From Takakia lepidozioides (lineage: Eukaryota > Streptophyta > Takakiopsida > Takakiales > Takakiaceae): a stretch of DNA of 60,000 nucleotides. The stretch covers positions 22,446,001-22,506,000 of the forward strand of contig CM060732.1 in NCBI GenBank assembly GCA_030704615.1, written 5' to 3'. A program made the translations under genes and the position numbers. This document shows, piece by piece, positions 9,558 through 22,259 of this stretch. The notes under the pieces are model-generated. The model saw nothing but the letters and a program-made list of their open reading frames with translations, was not told the DNA's origin and did no database searches. Position 1 is the stretch's first letter, and each line of letters opens with the position of its first letter.

Positions 9558-12243
9558 ACCTTGCGGTGCTCGACGAGACCTCCTCGGGCAACATCACAGG
9601 ACCACGAGGGAGCATGCGAATATTCTTGTCAGCTCGCCATGAATCCTCTTCTCCACCAGGTGCCTCGTCAAGTCTTCGTCTCACTGGACGGGTATGAACA
9701 TCTCCTTCCAAATGTTGGCCTCTTCGAAACAATGGCGTGTCCCGAAGGCCCTCTCGCAAGGCCGCCGCCCACTTCCGAGGATTCTTCGATCTGGAGGCAG
9801 TCCGCATCAGCATTTCCTGCCTATCCGCCCCAAAGCCCCACTGTTTCCCTTTCAAGAACTCGTTGTATCTGCTTTGCTGCATAATTGACCTCACAATGTC
9901 CTCCGTTGTGGCAGTGAGGATGTCCACCAGATGCGCCGCAGAGGAGGTACGCCAGGAAGAGTGCACTGATTCGGCCATGTTTGTCGTGGGCATGTCGGTG
10001 TCGGAGTCGAGACACATTTCCTGCACAAGCACATGTTGAGGTTACAAGCAAGTTACAAATAATGTCAAGAATAATATTCAACGGGACGCGAATTCGTGCA
10101 ACTCACCTCCCGCATATAGTCGCCGAACTGGAGGAAACGATAATGCCACCATGCTAGCCAACTGACCATTGCTCCCTCGTCTGATTTCTTTACAGCACCT
10201 GACGATGTCCACCAAGCCCGTATACATGCAAACTGTGTCTCTGCATCATCCAAGGTGAGAGCGCGCTTCCACGCAAGACACATGGAACGGTGCTCCTCTC
10301 TGAAATCTGGCGCCACGAGCCTGGTTGTGTACTGCGAAAGGCTCTGCAGAAAATGAACCCACAAGATCTCTCCTTGCCTTCCATGGGAACATTGGGGTCT
10401 TGCCCGTACACCCTTCGGATGGCAGCCCAATTTGCTTGTGCGTTGTCCGCCATGAAACCACGGAAATTGGGAGGGGGCAATCCCGCCTTGGCCATCTGTT
10501 CGTTTTATTCCCTGCCAAAGAAGCATCTCCGATTGTGTGTCCTCTCCTTTCATCTCACAAATAACAATTGTCATTAGCATCCTGCAATGGGTGTCATAGA
10601 CATGTGCACCCATTGTCACCCACTGGTGATTTGTAATTCACTTGATATGGTCGAACATGACCCAACTATTTGACAAGTCCCTACTCGTCATCCTGTCGAC
10701 CAGTTTGACGCCGCTGCCAGGTCCACACGTCGACATTTTGAATACGAAACAACGATCTGCCTCAGTCCCTTGTCCTGGAAACCGACTTCCATGAATGTAG
10801 TCATATCCACATCGTCGCTTCACCTCCAGAATTGAGTGTATATCCGAGCCATGCCCAATTTTCTGTTTGCATGACACAATTGGTTTTTCGGACATTCGGT
10901 GAACAGACGTGGGACACCGACTCCAGCATGCCTCCATTTCCTTGTCATCGAGAGGAACTCTGTCGGAGCCGTCTTCCGACATAATTCTGGCCAACGCCAT
11001 CTTATGGGTGGCTTGGAGCTGTATCTGTTTGGGTTTGGCACCCGGTCTCAACTTAACCTCCTCCTGAACGAGCTGCTCTGCTCGTGGGCAGCCTCCCGTG
11101 AGTTCCCCCTCGCCAATTTTAACAATGGGAACCAACGTTTATGCAAGCTCGGGTGAGGTCAGGGAAACGGTGCAACACATAGAACTGCTTGGCATTACAA
11201 ACAGACATGCAGTGTGGTGGTTCTTTGCAATGCGCACACTTAAATGTGGAGTTCGGAACCTCTCCTGAGCTCGAAATGGTTGATGAGCTGTGCCTGTCCA
11301 ATTCGGTCTCGTTCATGTGACCTCTGGATTTAAAGTGGAAGCAAGTTGGGGAGAAACACTGCAATGCGCCCGCACAAACAACGTAGCACACCCGCACACC
11401 ATCGAGCATCTTCATGCTGGTGGTTTTTGGTAACGCACCAAGGATGACCATTATGTTTTCTATCCATATCTGTCAACATTCCATCCAGACGCCCTCGAGT
11501 AGTCCGCCCAGGAGGGAACTCAAAGAGATATTACCGTCGACGTCTGCGGGAAGGCATGTAACCGATTTTTAAACTTGCGAACTTGCTGTAGTCCAGCCCG
11601 GCCAGCTCCGAGCGGTGTCCCTCCGTGTGAAGCCCTCGCAGAATTTCAAGAATAGATCGAACTGCGGTGCTCGTGCTGGGAATATGACTCCCTTTCCATT
11701 GACGTCCATTGAGGACTTGCCTGATCTCCAGGACGATCTCGGAACTTCCATGACCTCGTCTGAGTCGGACAGGTTGTGAATAACCCGTTTCTCGCTCGTC
11801 TTCATTGATGGTTTCGGCTCTGGATTTACTTTCGTTGCGGACTTCTCTCTTTGAGGTACCCACTCTCTGATTCGCGGATTGTTTCGTTGAAGGCGCCAAG
11901 ATAGAAGGTGCATTTGGGGGCAAATGAAGTCCCCAACAGCCCTGTATATGACGATGTCCGATGGTGAAACTCGCCATTTCCCTGCCATTGCCGAAATCAT
12001 CGGTGGAGCACAACAATACTCTCGACACAAACGTCGTTTGAGTCCCTTCCTTTCCTCCTCCAAAAAAACCGACCCCGGTTTCAGGTGGTATCGAACGCAC
12101 AGATATTTCTCCATCACCCGGCAGATGTCCCCTCTGCACAGAAATGAAGCTCTATGCTCGTGAGGAGGGCAGTACATTGTAGCGCTCGGGTTTTCCGCCA
12201 TGGGAGATGTGCACACAAGACTGCCAGGATGGCGTGCGGACAA
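9558..12243 (-). pseudogene. Mutator-like (SWIM-type) transposase, copy B, C-terminally truncated
   Basis: Read on the minus strand, this repeats the order of copy A: N-terminal part (12243-11569) with VFLEEERKGLKRRLC and LDYSKF; Cys/His-rich part (11451-11119) with KCAHCKEPPHC; core (11135-10638) with LEVKRRCGYDYIHG; second block (10619-10065) with GAHVYDTHCRMLMTIVICEMK-like sequence and FRGFMADNAQANW; then TNMAESVHSSW (about 10032-9361). The conserved Asp of FMADN and the N-x-x-E of TNMAES are where Mutator-type catalytic residues are expected. Frames change between blocks. The linker is cut at the gypsy junction (9557), so the SWIM finger is absent. It differs from copy A at many sites, so the two are not a recent duplication. 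Confidence 0.65.
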
Positions 12244-12424
12244 GCTCCCTGGTAGAAGGGGGATGCAACAATGGGAAGGAATGCGGTGCCGATTTGTCCG
12301 AGCGACGAAGCCTGATCCAAATCCAGGGAGCCAACTATCTCAAAAATCCACAGTCAGAGTGTTAATGAACCTTGTCTCCGGAATGCAGCCCCTGGTCTTT
12401 GCGCAATAACTGCCAACAGTATGC

Positions 12425-13610
12425 AGTCAGAAAGTGGGGGGCCGTCCGGATGATGTCGGCTGAAGGGGAGAAGCCGACACCGTGTCGTCACATTACTACC
12501 CCTGAATGGTAATTCGGAACCGAATATCCAACCGGGGCCGCACGGATGAAGTCGCCTCGGGCAGAGAGGCCGACGCCTGTCCGACAGAGAGCATCCCCCG
12601 GATGGAAATTCAGCGCCGAATTTCCATCCGGATCCCCCCAAAAGAAGTCGTGTCGGGGGGTCATGCCGAAAACTGGTCGACATAAAAACCTCCCCGGATG
12701 GAAAAACGGCGCCGAATTTCCATCCGGGGCCGTTCGGAGGCAGTCGGGGAGGGGGGAGAGGCAGGCACCTGGCCGTCACATTTCAACCCCCGGACGGAAA
12801 TTCGGCACCGAATATCCAACAGGGGACGCCCGGATGAAGTCGCCTCGGGCGGAGAGGCCGGCACGTGTCCGACAGAGAGCATCCCCAGGATGGAGATTCG
12901 GCACCGAATTTCCATCCGGGCCCCCCCAAAGGAAGTCGTGTCGGGGGGTCAGGCCGAAAACTGGTCAACATAAAAACCTCCCCGGATGGAAAAACGGCGC
13001 CGAATTTCCATCCAAGGCCGTTCCGATGCAGTCAGGGAGGGGGGAGAGGCCGGCACCTGGCCGTCACATTTCAACCCCCGGACGGAAATTCGGCACCGAA
13101 TATCCAACAGGGGACGCCCGGATGAAGTCGCCTCGGGCGGAGAGGCCGGCACGTGTCCGACAGAGAGCATCCCCTGGATGGAGATTCGGCGCCGAATTTC
13201 CATCCGGCCCCCCCAAAGGAAGTCGTGTCGGGGGGTCAGGCCGAAAACTGGTTGACATAAAAACCTCCCCGGATGGAAAAACGGCGCCGAATTTCCATCC
13301 GGGGCCGTTCGGATGCAATCGGGGAGGGGGGAGACGCCGGCACCCGTCACATTTCAACCCCCGGACGGAAATTCGGCACCGAATATCCAACAGGGGACGC
13401 CCGGATGAAGTCGCCTCGGGCGGAGAGGAAGGCATCTGTCCGACAGAGAGCATCCCCCGGATGGAAATTCGGCGCCGAATTTCCATCCGGGCCCCATCAA
13501 TGGAAGTCCGGTCGGGTGGTGAGGCCGAAAACTGGACAATTTAAAAACCTCCCAGGATGGAAAAACGGCGCCGAATTTCCGTCCGGGGCCGTTCCGATTT
13601 CCCTTTAGCA
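12425..13610. repeat. Satellite array, about 288-bp units with long palindromes
   Basis: Units repeat about every 288 bases (for example ACCTCCCCGGATGG-type starts near 12690, 12978 and 13265). Each unit carries several inverted repeats whose arms are GGATGGAAATTCGG or a close variant around GCGCC. GC-rich. The long open frames here on both strands (up to 332 codons) come from repetition and low stop density and are not genes. Confidence 0.85.
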
Positions 13611-13699
13611 GTCGAGGAGTCCATGAAAAACGTGTCTAAAAGTGGACTTCAGCCACAAAACTAACAGTTTACTGTGTTTTTCTCCGAAAAACCAAGCGG

Positions 13700-15030
13700 C
13701 CACTCTCAGAATTACCTGCAGGATGGTAATTCGGCGCTTAGACTTACCTGGCGGATGGAAATTCGGCGCCGAATTTCCATCCATCCGGGCTTCGAATTAC
13801 CTGCATGACGGAAATTCGGCGCTTGAAATTACCTGCAGGATTGAAATTCAGCGCCGAATTTCCATCCTGCGGCGCTCCAAATTACCTGCATGACGAAAAT
13901 TTGGTGCGCCGCCCTACCTGGCAGATGGAAATCCGGCGCCGGATTTCCATCCATCCGCGCGCAGAATTACCTGCGTGACGGAAATTTCGCGCGCCGCCCT
14001 ACCTGGCGGATGGAAATCCGGCCCTGAATTACCAGCATGACGAAAATTTGGTGCGCCGCCCTACCTGGCGGATGGAAATCCGGCGCCGGATTTCCATCCA
14101 TCCGCGCGTAGAATTACCTGCGTGACACAAATTTCGCGCGCCGACGTACGTGGCGGATGGAAATCCAGCACCGGATTTCCATCCATCCGGCTCCGAATTA
14201 CCAGCCTGACGAAAATTTGGCGCGCCGCCCTACCTGGCGGATGAAAATCCGGCGCCGGATTTCCATCCATCCGCACGCAGAATTACCTGCATGATGCGTG
14301 CCGCCCTACCTGGCGGATGGAAATCCGGCGCCTGATTTCCATCCATCCGTGCGCAGAATTACCTGCGTGACGGAAATTTCGCGCACCGTCCTACCTAGCG
14401 AATGGAAATCCGGCGCCGGATTTCCATCCATCCGGCCCTGAATTACCAGAATGACGAAAATTTGGTGCGCCGCCCTACCTGGCGGATGGAAATCCGGCGC
14501 CGGATTTCCATCCATCCGCGCGCAGAATTACCTACGTGACGGAAATTTCGCGCACCGCCCTACCTGGCGGATGGAAATCCGGCGCCGGATTTCCATCCAT
14601 CCGCGTGCAAAATTACCTGCGTGACGGAAATTTTGCGCGCCGCCCTACCTGGCGGATGGAAATCCGGCGCCGGATTTCCATCCATCCGGCTCCGAATTAC
14701 CAGCATGACGAAAATTTGGCGCGCCGCCCTACCTGGCGGATGGAAATCCGGCGCCGGATTTCCATCCATCCGCGCGCATAATTACCTGCGTGACGGAAAT
14801 TTCGCGCGCCGCCCTACGTAGCGGATGGAAATCCGGCGTCGGGATTTCCATCCATCCGCGCGCAGAATTACCTGCGTGACAAAAAATTTGCGCGCCGCCC
14901 TACCTGGCGGATGGAAATCCGGCGCCGGATTTCCATTTATCCGCGCTCCGAATTACCTACAGGATGGAAGTCTGGCGCCGGATTCCCATCCTGCAGCGCT
15001 CCGAATTACCTCTACGTTGGAAATTCGGGG
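13700..15030. repeat. Satellite array, about 84-bp units, one 30-bp palindrome per unit
   Basis: About a dozen units of roughly 84 bases. Each has a palindrome with arm GGATGGAAATCCGGC followed by CATCCG, then a spacer like AATTACCTGCGTGACGGAAA and CGCGCCGCCCTACCTGGC. Most copies keep both palindrome arms intact. It shares the palindrome core with the preceding 288-bp array, so both come from one satellite family. Confidence 0.85.
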
Positions 15031-15039
15031 CCGAGTTGC

Positions 15040-16010
15040 GTCATATTTCATCCGACATAGAGGGCTTCATCCGACATTTAATTGCGTAGTTCAGCATTAA
15101 ATGTCCACCGCCGTCCGTTTTGATTCGGGCTGGCGATACAGGGATTCCGCGGTTGCTTCCTCGATACATACCCTAAATCTGATGCTAAACTTGGATTAAC
15201 TTCTATTCGAGGCATGTACCCCAAAAAACTGAGATCTTTTTTCTTTTTGGCTGGGACTTATGCCGCCTGAAGGGCGTGGGTCTCCTGAGAGAGACCCCAC
15301 ATCCAGACCGCGGCGGAAGTTGAGAGCTTTGTACTTTGGACGACGGCCAATCTCTCGCATGGCCAAACTTAAGCTCCAGTAGGAGATTCCAGTGTCTTGC
15401 TCACAACCCGCGCCAACTGAAGCCGAGTACTCTCAGGCAAGCCACTTCTGCTTTCGCTTTGTTGTTTCGCTTTGTTGTTTCGCTTTGTTTTCGCCTCTTC
15501 ATCCTGGCATCGCTGGAAGCGTATGGTTGCATCGCAAAAGCAGGAGCTATTGCGAAGAATGATCAAGGTCTGAGTGGTTAAAAATTAAGGAAATCCATGC
15601 TGAGCTGAGAAGAATGTCTGAGCAGATGAAGTGCCTTCAAAACATTTCACCCTGTTTTCCCGTCTTATGGAATTCCTGATCATTTGTTCATCGTGTTTCA
15701 TATTACCGGTTGAGTGAACCTTACATAGTTTGCAATGCGTGTGCAAAGCCGGCAGCTCTGGAGAAGGCTGCTTTGTGCATGTCATTCTTAGGCATTGGTT
15801 GGATTTGTTTTCATTGTTGTTCCATGGCACTCCATACTTCCTAAACTTGTTTTGTTTTCATTGTTGTTCCACGATTGTTGCTATGGTGGTTGCGTTGCTC
15901 GTTGCGATGCTGGTTTTGGCGCCGATGTTGGTTCTCACGATTTTTGGGAATGACAGAGTGACGACGAGCCCGGCACGCTGGTGGTATCATCGACAGCTCC
16001 AACTCATCGC
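15040..16010. other. No gene recognised
   Basis: Unique-looking sequence upstream of P1. It includes a triplicated TTTCGCTTTGTTG motif (15450-15490) and T-rich stretches that could serve as promoter or 5' UTR. Short ORFs on both strands show no recognisable domain. Confidence 0.4.
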
Positions 16011-19000
16011 ATGTTTGAATCGCCCAACTTGGGGCGAGAGGGCAAACTTAAACCTTTTGTTGGTAGACGGGAGGACCTGCAGCGAGAGTACGACAGAATA
16101 GGCATTGGGCAGGTTGGTGCAGGCGGCATGGCAGGTGAAGGGCGTGAGGACGTGAGGACAGCAGATCCGGCAATGGAGGTTGTTGATGCACATGCAGTAG
16201 GGCCCGCCCACGCAAAGAAGAAGAAGAAAGCTAAGCACATGCAATCCCCGGCGAGAGAGCCGTCACGGGCTGCGGAGGGGGGAGTGAGCAGTGCGCGCAA
16301 GGGTGTCAGTTCACCTCAATCAAAGGTGGTCGTCCTGGAGGGCTCCCTTGCTGCTAGCCCTAGTAAGAAACAGAAAGCCCATGAGAGGGCAAAAGAGAGG
16401 GCAAAAGAACAAGCGAGACAAAATGCTAGCAAGGAGGAAAGAGAAAAGGCCACTGAAGAGGCCAGGGGTGCCCAAATGACAGATGCCAATGTAAGCGAGG
16501 GACGCACAGAGACGGTGGATCCCTCCAAGACACCACAAAGAGGCAGTAACACACTGATTAGACCATCGCGGGCAAGAGCAGCCCCTGCAATTACCCATAC
16601 GGTGGAGAGTGGAGGAGAGGAAAGAACACCAGAAAGAGCACGGATTGTGCCAGTTCGAGGTGAAGCCGGGGAGAGGGCAGTACAGACGGGGAGAGTGCTC
16701 GAGGTGGTTTCGCCGGTGGCTGACCATGTTGAGGAGGACGACAGGGAGCTTTCTGACCAGGATGACATCCTCCCGGACATCCCCAGGCCCCAAACCCGCA
16801 GCATACAGGCTGGATTTGGCGGTCCTGGTGGGCTGCCGGAGAACCCCTCTGCAGCAGACGTCATGTCGGAGGCGGATATAAAGTTGGCCGCTGCCAAGAT
16901 GTCGGAGGCAACCCACAGCAACATTGGCAAGGTGCTGGGGGCATGGTGTACCCGGCCAAGCTTCGGATTCCCCTTTGCCGCTTGGTGTCATTGCAGGTGG
17001 TGAGACCTGCCCTCCCATGCGATATCGACAAGCTGAAATTCTCTTTCCGGGATGGATATCGAATGGGGTCTGCCGCGTTTTACGTTTCCATTGAGAACGA
17101 CCACGGAGCTTCCCGTGCCCACACTTCCGATGAGGTGGACAAATGGGGTCCCCATTGGCAAAGGCGAAATGAGGAGTTCGAGAGAACGATTGCTACTGAT
17201 CCTCTTTTCCAGCACTTGTCCGGTAAGATGTTTTACATGTGGGACGGCAATCATCGCCTCCTGGCATGGATGGAGCACATAGCCGAAGCCCACCCCAACG
17301 ACCTCGATTGGCATTTCGCCGTGGAGTGTGTTGTGCTGAAGGTTGCGGGGCCCAAAGATCGCAGTCTTCTCAAAGCTGCAATGGCGGACATCAACTCGTA
17401 AGTTACAACACCTCTTGCTTTTGGACCCATCCGATTGTAAGTCATTTCATTGCGAATCCTCATATTTGTTGAAAATTCCCATTTCAGTATTGTTTGATGG
17501 AAATGTGGCATTGCAGGGTGACTGAGAATGCCTTCATTGCCACCAACTTGTCCCATATGCTCTTCCGAGTGAAGGATGTCGGGAAGGAGGGGGTGCAAGA
17601 GTTTGCCAATTCGCTCAGTGCCGACCTCCTGCGCAAGTCAGAGGCAAAGGCAGACAGAACCTGGTATAGGCTGAGCATGGACGCCATGGTGGAGTACATA
17701 TTTCGGGTAAAGCTCCTCACTGTTTTGTTGAGCTAATGTGTCTCTCCTCCCCCAATAGAAGAAAAAGTGTTGAGCAGGATCTCTAATCTTATGTGCGCAT
17801 TCTTGACAAACGAAAATTCAGCAGGATTTGGCACATGCGCAGAGGTTCTACATGGAGTCAGAGGAGAAGAATCTAACCCTCCCGGCACTCGAATCGTATC
17901 TCAAAGTTGCGGAGGCCAGGGCCCGCATAAAGTACAAGTCGCGGATGGTAAAGTACGTGGCCATAGCTGATCCCGCCCTTGGTGCCGACTTTCTGGTGGA
18001 GGTGGGGAAGCACTACTCCCGCGCTCTGAGGCCCACGATGACATTGGAGAAGCTCCATCGTCTAGCCACATCCTGTGTGGATGCAACAGAAAAGGTGATA
18101 CATTCTTAACCAAATTGTGGTGGCAACAACTCGTTTTTGTGGTGTTTGGCGCTTACGAATATGCTGGGTGGTTGGACAGACCCGGTGGCTCCAAATCTGG
18201 AATGGTTCCCAAAGTACAAGGGACATGTGGAGCTTCCCCAAACCGGACAAACTGTCTGACCCCACATTCGACATGTGGATGAACCGCATGACATGGTGGT
18301 TTTAGGTACTTCCCCACGCTTCGTTTGGCACTTCTACTCTTGTAGGGGGTGGATTCATTGTATTTTTTGAGGAAAGCGATCTGATGGAGAATCTCCACAG
18401 GTGACGACGAATGCGCAAGAGCAGCTGGACACACAAGCACATCAGTTCAAGATGGAGATTTTTCCTGCAGCAGAGAGCCTACGCGACTATGTGACGAGGT
18501 ACTTTCTGCTCTACAAAACCGACCTATTCTTTCGGGAGATACCCCATGCCCGCCGGAGCCACGAGTTCACCGACCAGCCGAACGCGGACAAAGCAGCAAT
18601 GCGCCTTCTGTACAGGTACATACGCGATGTCTTCCTTTCAAGTCCTTACATTTCAGGATGTTAGAGGCCTCATGTGGCGCATGAAAATTGGTCTTTGGGA
18701 AAATGGCGCCAAATTTCCAGTTCAGGGCTCCGAAAATGGCTAAGTCCCTAGGGTGCCTGGCCCTAAACTGGAAATTCGGCGCCATTTTTCCAGTTCAAGG
18801 CCATATTACCGTTCTGGGACTTAGCCATTTTCGGGCGGGAAATGGGAAAATGGTGCCGAATTTCCAGTTCCGGGCTCCCAAGATGGCTAAGTCCCTAGGG
18901 TGGCAGTCACCGAAAACCGAAATTCGGCGTCATTTCTCCATTTCTAGGCCCAGTCAGATCCGCCCCAACCTGGGAAAATGGTGCCGAATTTGCAGTTCAG

Positions 19001-21386
19001 GGACCTCATTGTGTTTTTCATGAATGCAGGTACTGCAAGTTCTCCCTTTTGGAGAAAGGTCATCTGTCTTTCGAGCCACCATTCTTCCTGGCATGGAGGA
19101 ACCCTGGGGCTGACTCCATGTACACTGACGATATTGTGAAGGAGTGGCATCTGGAACATTTGCGTGATTGCCCTTGGTATGTGGACCTTCTGCCCGGCTC
19201 GCTCGACCCATCCGAGTTTCAATTGAAACTGGATGCTGAGGCCTGACGAAACTGGGCTCCGCTGCCTCCGCTGGGTGCAAAAGAGGCAAAAGCGCTTGCG
19301 AACTCCAGGAAAGCGGCAGAGCTTGCTCAGGCAGGAATTCAGGAGAAATTGAATGAAAAGAATAAAGGCCAAAGGAAAAGGACAAGGAAACAGGTGAGTA
19401 CAGTAACACCCAAAAAATAGAAAACCATTGGGGCATCGGAGGAGGCGCAGGAGGGGACCCAAGGGAGTGACTCGGACGACGACTTTGTTCAAGGTCCTGC
19501 GACTGCTGTTGCTGCTACCAAGTCACCGGTCGTCCGGGTTCCCAAGTCAGTTCGGGGTGGGACTGGCTCTGCCAAGAAGTTGGCATTTGAGGGTGAGCCT
19601 ACACGGCGGTATTCGGCGGTGATGTTTACGCACAGGCCAAAGCTAGAACCTCCAACCATCATCCAATGCGTCAATGAGAGCTTCCTTGACGCTCTCGCTG
19701 CCAAGGCGAAGAAGGTGGCACACAGCAAGTCTCTGGCGGAGCAGAAGGGGAAAGCCAAGAAGAGGGCTGCCGGTATAGAGCCTAAAGACACCCCTGGTTT
19801 TGAAGCCATGATGGAATTCTTCACGGCTGTGAGCACGGATTGCAAGAGCACTCGGGGGGGGGGGTTGAGGTGGAGAGAGCTTGCGATATGATTCTCCTCG
19901 ACATTCCAGATGGGGAGCTGCTGGAGGGCCTGGATGGTGTGCCCACCTGGAACAGGTTTACTGAGGACTACTGGAAAGCCGGGTTTGGGCTAGCAGGGAT
20001 GCTCCTGGATGACGGTGGATGTGTGGTTGTCCTTTCCACAAGAGGGAAGACCACAGAGAATGCGGTGGCAAGATGGACACCGAAAAGTGTCACCCCGGTC
20101 CTCCTCATAAAATGGTTCTGCATCAATACACAGGGGTTGCGAACAGAGGGCCAAAGTGTAAGTTATCAATCCATTGCATTCACCTCATATTGTGGTGTAT
20201 CTAAACTAGATCCCGGAGTTGATCCCTCTTTTGTTGGATGTGCAGACATTGGTGTTTGAGGCATATTGCTTTGTGAAGAGAGGGTCTACGTTCAAATTCT
20301 GCAATGACAGTCGTCTTGTTGATGCCGCTATGGACCCTGTTACCTACGATGTCCTCTACAACTATGTGCCCCACTTCAGTATGTCGAAGGACACAAAGAC
20401 AGGCAAACCGTGGCGGTACAGCCGGACCCGGGAGCCCTGCTTTCATCCAAACCCTCATGGAGACGTGCTCGGATGTCCAAGGGCGGATTCTGGACCTCAC
20501 ATGCGGCACGTGTAAGCCTTCACGTGCTCAGTTTGTCCCCTGGCCCGATTGCAATTGCATGCTGCAAGCTATTAACCGCCCGCTTTGTTCCTCAGGTGCT
20601 TCAATGTGGGCAGGGACGTTGTCCGACAGGCATGTGTTCGCCTTCGAGCCAGATACTGCCCTCCACAACCCGGAACTTGCAGCGGCTGAACGTCTGCCAA
20701 AAGAGGAAGAGGCATCCTCGGAGGATGAGGAAAAATCCGAGAAGGAGCAGGGGGAGGAACAAGTTGGGATCGAGGCCGAGGAGCCCCCGGTGTACGAGTG
20801 AGTGGTCGCATTGTAAGTTGCCTCCAGATTTCGTGAGGCACCTCCCTTCGCTCTCTTATTTCATTGAAAACCCTTTCTGCTTCTGCTGGTATTGACATTC
20901 TTGAAGTGGATTTGTTCTTACTGTAGGATGTCAAGTACGGCAGGAGGGACGTCTACACCGGAGTTCATGGGCAGGAAGAACGTGCCTTTTTTTGCCAGGG
21001 GGGATTTCATGCCTAGTCCAGAAAGGGACTACATCCTTCCTACTTATGCTGCCCGGCTTGCTTCAGTGTCCATTATGAGGTGTTCCGAACCTAGTCGTGT
21101 ACAGCAGATTTTAGATGAGGGAAGCCTCAAGAAAATGAAGATGAGGGAGGAGGCAGCAGCTATTAGAGCCCGTCAGGCTCGTAGATTTGTCTTGGATTCT
21201 GCTAAGGAAAGTGGGGGAGAAGAGGCAGAAGATTCCCAGGAGGTGAGGTGGACAGTCCCCCAAGGAGAGGACGGCATTTTTGAGAGGCATACTGCAACCG
21301 ATGCATCACAGAGCTCGGAGGATGGGGGGGATGAGGGGGATGAGGAAGAAGGAGGGCCAAGTTCCTCGGAAGGTGTAGGAGAGTAG
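16011..21386 (+). pseudogene. P1: ParB-like / beta-class methyltransferase-like gene, decayed
   Basis: Spliced gene homologous to P2. Proposed exons: 16011-17397, 17517-17706, 17822-18094, 18180-18305, 18402-18615, 19030-20157, 20246-20511, 20597-20798 and 20927-21386, mostly with GT...AG borders matched by P2. Exon 1 has a long charged, Lys/Glu-rich region, then a ParB-like motif (YMWDGNHRLLAWM). The later exons have DMILLDIPDGE at the place of methyltransferase motif IV and GRILDLTCGT at motif I; this IV-before-I order is that of beta-class DNA amino-methyltransferases. The C-terminus is acidic. Lesions: a frameshift in the G run at 16937-16941, TAG at 18303-18305 (P2 has CAG), TGA at 19244-19246, TAG near 19416, a G-run shift near 19855 and a shift near 20430. 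Enzyme activity is unlikely in this copy. Confidence 0.65.
18685..18990. repeat. Hairpin cluster in a P1 intron
   Basis: Inverted repeats inside the intron between exons 5 and 6: perfect 19-bp arms at 18730-18748 and 18816-18834 (CCGAAAATGGCTAAGTCCC and its complement), enclosing another at 18766-18795 (arms AACTGGAAA/TTTCCAGTT around a GGCGCC core). Related TGGTGCCGAATTT copies follow at about 18850 and 18978. Confidence 0.7.
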
Positions 21387-22257
21387 TTCCCATTCTTGCT
21401 ATGACAGTTAGGACACACTTGTATAGACGTGGCTTGCCACAAAATTTGCAATAAAATGTTGCATTTCATTGCTATGACGAGTCCACATGACCCTATTTCC
21501 GTGCCTCATAACCCTATTTCCGTGGATAGACAATGGCCCGCTCATGCTTTTTTTTTTCCCGCTCATGCTCATGCCGCTCATGAAATAGCAGCCCCCATTT
21601 AAAGTAGATGGGAATGAACCCTTGCATTGAATGTCGATCTATGTTTCAGGAATTCTCATTGTTGTACTATGTCCTGACCTTGGAAAAGTAGTTCCCAAAC
21701 AAGGCCTTGGTGATAGTCAGGACATTCATTTCAGGTCCCGTGTTCCAAAGACAAACGGCAAACTTCTTGACGACCCATTTCAGGAAGTCGTCAAGACCAT
21801 TTCGTGTGGCTAACTTGAATTTGTCTGCGGAGATACAAGGCTAGGTTGCGATAGGGGATCTCGACCTATCTTTTAGGTAAACCTCACAAAGGTAACCAAT
21901 GTCCATAACCAGGATAAGAATAAACTTAACATTCACAGGATAAATGGCTGTGATGTTGCACCTGTGGGAAAGGGTGGGCCTAAACTGAATGTGTACCCTG
22001 TTTTTGGAAAGGGGCAAAGGCACATCATGGAGGTTGTTCTTAGTAAGCACACGATAAAGCCTCATTCCTGCAAGTTGATGAAGACGAGGGTAGAACGTGA
22101 GGAGACGACGGTAGAAGAGACTACACGAGAACCTAAGCGCAGGAAGCACACATGAGTCTTCGGAAGGAGCCGAGAATGGACCCTGACAGTGACGATGACG
22201 ATTTCCAGTTGTTGGACGCACCTCCTGTGCTGCCACAGCAGAGAGGGAGGTCAAAAA
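21387..22257. repeat. P1 3' flank with CATGAGC-type repeat; no clear gene
   Basis: After the P1 stop there is AATAAAATG at about 21450, a possible poly(A) signal. At 21537-21590 the complement of the CATGAGC minisatellite appears next to GAAATAGCAGCCCCC; the same combination, reverse-complemented, is at 58.77-58.85 kb. Further on, plus-strand frames such as 21631-21813 have a protein-like look but no domain I know. Confidence 0.45.
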
Positions 22258-22259
22258 CA

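Noticed and set aside
12546-13544. 332-codon plus-strand ORF and many shorter ones on both strands
   Set aside because: They lie entirely in the palindromic satellite arrays; the reading frames repeat with the unit and occur on both strands.
13700-15030. CRISPR-like regular repeats and spacers
   Set aside because: Both palindrome and spacer are repeated between units, so the spacers are not unique. It is a satellite in eukaryotic DNA.
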